Assembly (NCBI GenBank): GCA_963818445.1
Contig: CAWFSG010000003.1
Span: 1 to 64,000 of the forward strand
Direction of reading: 5' to 3'
Source of the DNA: Prado023 sp963818445
Lineage (GTDB): Bacteria > Actinomycetota > Actinomycetes > S36-B12 > CAIYMF01
Length of the DNA stretch: 64,000 nucleotides
Shown here in pieces: positions 61,922-64,000 of the stretch. Position 1 is the stretch's first letter. The number at the start of each line of letters is the position of its first letter. A program made the translations under genes and the position numbers. Below the pieces are notes generated by a model. That model searched no databases and was not told the origin of the DNA. It was given only the letters and a program-made list of their open reading frames with translations.

Positions 61922-62874
61922 GCCAGCCTCCCGAACACCTCGGAGGACGGCCCCCGGGGGTCGTTGCGGCTGGGCCGCAGAAGCCTGTGTGCACGTTGGT
62001 CCATGGCGGCCGTCTCGACGAGGATCGCGGTGTTGCGCCCCGGGCGGACGGGGATCGTCACCAGCGGCAGCTCCACCCCGAGTATCTCCATCCGATCGGG
62101 CTCCAGGGAGTAGTCATGGTCGGGATCGAGGGGCACCAGGTTGACCACCATGCTGATCTCGCTGGTCGCCTTCACGGATCCGATGCCGAACATCAGCCGC
62201 AGGTTGACGATCCCGATGCCCTTGATCTCCATGAAGTGGCGCACCAGCCCCGGGGCGCGGCCGACCAGGTCACGGTCGGAGGGGCGGCGGACCTCGACCG
62301 TGTCGTCGGCGACCAGGCGGTGCCCGCGGCGGATCAGCTCGAGGGCTGTCTCGGACTTGCCGATCCCGCTGCGGCCCAGGATCAGGACACCCTCGCCGGC
62401 CACGTCGAGCAGGCCCGCGTGCAGCACCTCCCGGGGTGCCAGCTCCAGGGCGAGGAACCAGGTGAGCTGGGCTGCGAACTCCGTCGTGGCCTGCGGGGTC
62501 CGCAGCAGCGGGATGCCGTACTTGTCGGCCAGTTGCACGGACCCGGACGTGACGGACAGGTCGTTGGTCAGGATCGCAGCGGGGACCCCGACCCGGGCGA
62601 ACTGGGCCAGCCGCTCCCAGCGCTCCTCCTCCGGCAGCGTCAGCAGGTAGCCGATCTCGGCGCGCCCGACAATCTGGATCTGCGAGCTGGGGAACTGCTC
62701 GGAGTAGCCGGCCCACTGCAGGCCGGGCCGGTTCAGGTCCGGCGTGGTGACCAGGCGTTCGGCCATGTCGACGCCGGCGTCGGTGACCACCTCGAGGGAG
62801 AAGTGCTCGACGATGGCCGCCAGTGGGACGCCACGCAGGGACGCCAGCCCCCTGATCACCTGGGTGGAGTCCAT
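61918..62874 (-). CDS. hprK: HPr kinase/phosphorylase-like protein, active-site motifs intact
   Basis: 318 residues. The N-terminal domain (DLNRPGLQWAGYSEQFPSSQ) and the kinase domain are complete: catalytic His in VLHAGLLD (~150), Walker A ILGRSGIGKSETALEL (~171), RRGHRLVADDTVEVRR, signature FMEIKGIGIVNLRLMFG and PVRPGRNTAI. In Bacillota, HprK phosphorylates Ser46 of HPr and reverses it with Pi, controlling carbon catabolite repression; Actinomycetota as a rule lack it, so the substrate here is open and no HPr gene is in the window. ATG 62874 lies 7 nt after TACCCT. First gene of a three-gene overlapping operon with the phosphatase and the pseudokinase. Confidence 0.88.
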   Translation of the reverse strand: MDSTQVIRGLASLRGVPLAAIVEHFSLEVVTDAGVDMAERLVTTPDLNRPGLQWAGYSEQFPSSQIQIVGRAEIGYLLTLPEEERWERLAQFARVGVPAAILTNDLSVTSGSVQLADKYGIPLLRTPQATTEFAAQLTWFLALELAPREVLHAGLLDVAGEGVLILGRSGIGKSETALELIRRGHRLVADDTVEVRRPSDRDLVGRAPGLVRHFMEIKGIGIVNLRLMFGIGSVKATSEISMVVNLVPLDPDHDYSLEPDRMEILGVELPLVTIPVRPGRNTAILVETAAMDQRAHRLLRPSRNDPRGPSSEVFGRLA

Positions 62875-62881
62875 TCCCCCG

Positions 62882-62887
62882 AGGGTA
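62882..62887 (-). promoter_or_regulatory. -10 element, leaderless start of the hprK operon
   Basis: TACCCT on the minus strand, 7 nt before the ATG at 62874. The promoter for the kinase/phosphatase/pseudokinase operon. Confidence 0.6.
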
Positions 62888-62993
62888 GGGGGCTGGTGGG
62901 CGAAGTGCTGGCTGGCGGGGGTCGGTGACGCCTCGAAGGCCTCCGATGCCGAGCGCGGGCACCGCACGGGCACGACGGGGGAGGATGTCGGCC

Positions 62994-63770
62994 ATGACCC
63001 GTCCCGAGGACCTGTTGCACAACCGAGCGCTGTGGGACCTGGTCAACGACCAGTTCTCCGGCGCCGACGGCCTGGAGCTCTGGCGGCGGACGGAGGTCGT
63101 ATGGGGGTTGTTCGCCACGCCGGAGTCCGAGGTGGGCGTGCTCGGGGACGTGGCAGGCCTCGATGTCGTGGAGCTCGGGTGCGGCACCGCGCACGTCTCA
63201 GCCTGGCTGGCACGGATGGGCGCGCGGCCGGTGGCCATCGACCAGTCCGGCGCCCAGCTCGCCTCCGCGCGCGCCGCGCAGGCCGAGCACGGGATGGGAT
63301 TCGCGCTGCTGCAGGCCGACGCCGAGCACGTGCCGCTGGCCGGGAGGTGCGCCGACCTGGTGATCAGCGAGCATGGCGCCCCGGCCTGGTGCGAGCCGGA
63401 CGCGTGGATCGGCGAGGCAGCCCGGATCCTGCGCCCCGGCGGTCGGCTGGTGTTCCTCACCAACAGCCCCCTGTCCGCGATGTGCGTCCCTGCCGAGGGC
63501 GGCCCGGCCGGCGAGCACCTGCTGCGGGGTCCCGCCGAGCTCCGGGAGATCCGGTGGCCGGGCGGTGGCGTGGAGCACCATCCGGGCCATGGCGAGTGGA
63601 TCCGGGTGCTGGGAGCCCACGGCTTCGTCGTCGAGGGCCTTCGCGAGCTGCACGCCCCGACCGACCACGACCCCGGCCGGGCGGCCGTGGACTTCTACGA
63701 CATCGCCGACCTGGCCTGGGCCCGCCGCTGGCCCGCGGAGGACCTCTGGTCGGCCCGACTCACCCGGTGA
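62994..63770 (+). CDS. Class I SAM-dependent methyltransferase
   Basis: 258 residues, Methyltransf_11-like. Motif I VVELGCGTAHVSAWLARMGA (about 56-75) with the acidic end of strand 2 in PVAIDQSGAQL, motif II LLQADAEHVPL and motif III ILRPGGRLVFLTN are in order. It methylates a small molecule of unknown identity; SEHGAPAWCEPDAW is a variable acceptor-side region. ATG 62994 follows GGGGGAGG with nine-base spacing; ATG 62985 sits too close to it. Divergent from the hprK operon. Confidence 0.9.
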   Translation: MTRPEDLLHNRALWDLVNDQFSGADGLELWRRTEVVWGLFATPESEVGVLGDVAGLDVVELGCGTAHVSAWLARMGARPVAIDQSGAQLASARAAQAEHGMGFALLQADAEHVPLAGRCADLVISEHGAPAWCEPDAWIGEAARILRPGGRLVFLTNSPLSAMCVPAEGGPAGEHLLRGPAELREIRWPGGGVEHHPGHGEWIRVLGAHGFVVEGLRELHAPTDHDPGRAAVDFYDIADLAWARRWPAEDLWSARLTR

Positions 63771-63866
63771 CCGGGAGCACGACACGACCACACCGATGTC
63801 AGCCCCCTGTTGTTCGATGATCCCCGTGACCGATGATGGGGATATCGGTTCACCCAGGAGGCCCGC

Positions 63867-64000
63867 ATGGCCGCTCGACGCGGTTCGATCATCCCGCTGA
63901 TCATCGCGGGGCTGCTGGGCCTCGTGCTGGTCCTGGTCGTCCGCCAGTGGGTGGGCGGCGGCAACGGCGATGCGCAGGCCGGGGGTGAGCCCGCCGAGTC
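63867..64000 (+). CDS. Membrane-anchored or secreted protein, 3' end outside window
   Basis: Forty-four codons are visible before the window ends. The N-terminal AARRGSIIPLIIAGLLGLVL is a signal-anchor-like helix, followed by an acidic Gly/Ala-rich segment. AGGAGG at 63856-63861 precedes ATG 63867 by five bases, so the start is secure. Function cannot be judged from the fragment. Confidence 0.7.
   Translation, partial: MAARRGSIIPLIIAGLLGLVLVLVVRQWVGGGNGDAQAGGEPAE

Overview
The window is very GC-rich and gene-dense. It looks like the chromosome of a high-GC Actinomycetota (probably class Actinomycetes; genus not resolved). Supporting signs are a DUF222/HNH endonuclease, a wax-ester/diacylglycerol acyltransferase, two PF10081 alpha/beta hydrolases, a SHOCT protein, a TetR-ACT-GNAT fusion, many GTG starts, and at least fifteen genes whose start codon lies 6-8 nt after a TANNNT -10 element, the arrangement of actinobacterial leaderless transcripts.

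Layout. 1-2.4 kb: a DUF6326 membrane protein divergent from a TetR regulator across a GTAC-palindrome operator, then two small genes. 2.75-8.9 kb: a genomic island at a tRNA-Arg(TCT) gene, bounded by a 52-bp direct repeat (two mismatches) with paired 11-bp repeats just inside each end. It carries a NUDIX hydrolase, a frameshifted PLD/SF2-helicase/DUF3427 protein, a helicase remnant with a 7-bp tandem repeat and a Fic protein, but no integrase. 9-15 kb: small genes, an enoyl-CoA hydratase and a zwf-gnd-pgl-NUDIX operon for the oxidative pentose phosphate pathway. 15-22.6 kb: a quinone oxidoreductase, a TetR remnant, an ABC-2 exporter, and a divergent MacB-type operon (adaptor, ATPase, permease, anchored protein, lipoprotein) behind three 11-bp TCACAGG repeats. 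22.6-40 kb: the TetR-ACT-GNAT fusion, PF10081 hydrolases, small membrane proteins, a carboxyethyl-ornithine synthase-like protein, an AlaX editing protein, WS/DGAT, a macro-like protein, HNH, PH-domain and YihY proteins.

40-48 kb holds the strongest metabolic module: a 1679-residue pyruvate:ferredoxin oxidoreductase with an extra C-terminal ferredoxin-like segment, overlapping by ATGA with an NfnAB-like NAD(P)H/ferredoxin flavoprotein. Together they suggest pyruvate oxidation wired directly to NAD(P)H. 48-58 kb has envelope and lipid genes, a NERD helicase, an MFS exporter and a decayed AbiEi/DUF559-like gene. 58-64 kb has a YgjV-GNAT fusion, a second YihY protein, and a tight operon of an intact HPr kinase-like protein, a PtpB-like phosphatase and a second HPr kinase-like protein lacking the P-loop lysine and catalytic histidine. 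I consider this kinase/phosphatase/pseudokinase operon the best candidate for an undescribed system.

Caution: about a dozen otherwise intact genes contain one-base frame changes, mostly an extra C or G in short C/G runs. This pattern suits residual sequencing indels at least as well as real decay, so frameshifted genes are described as their reconstructed products.
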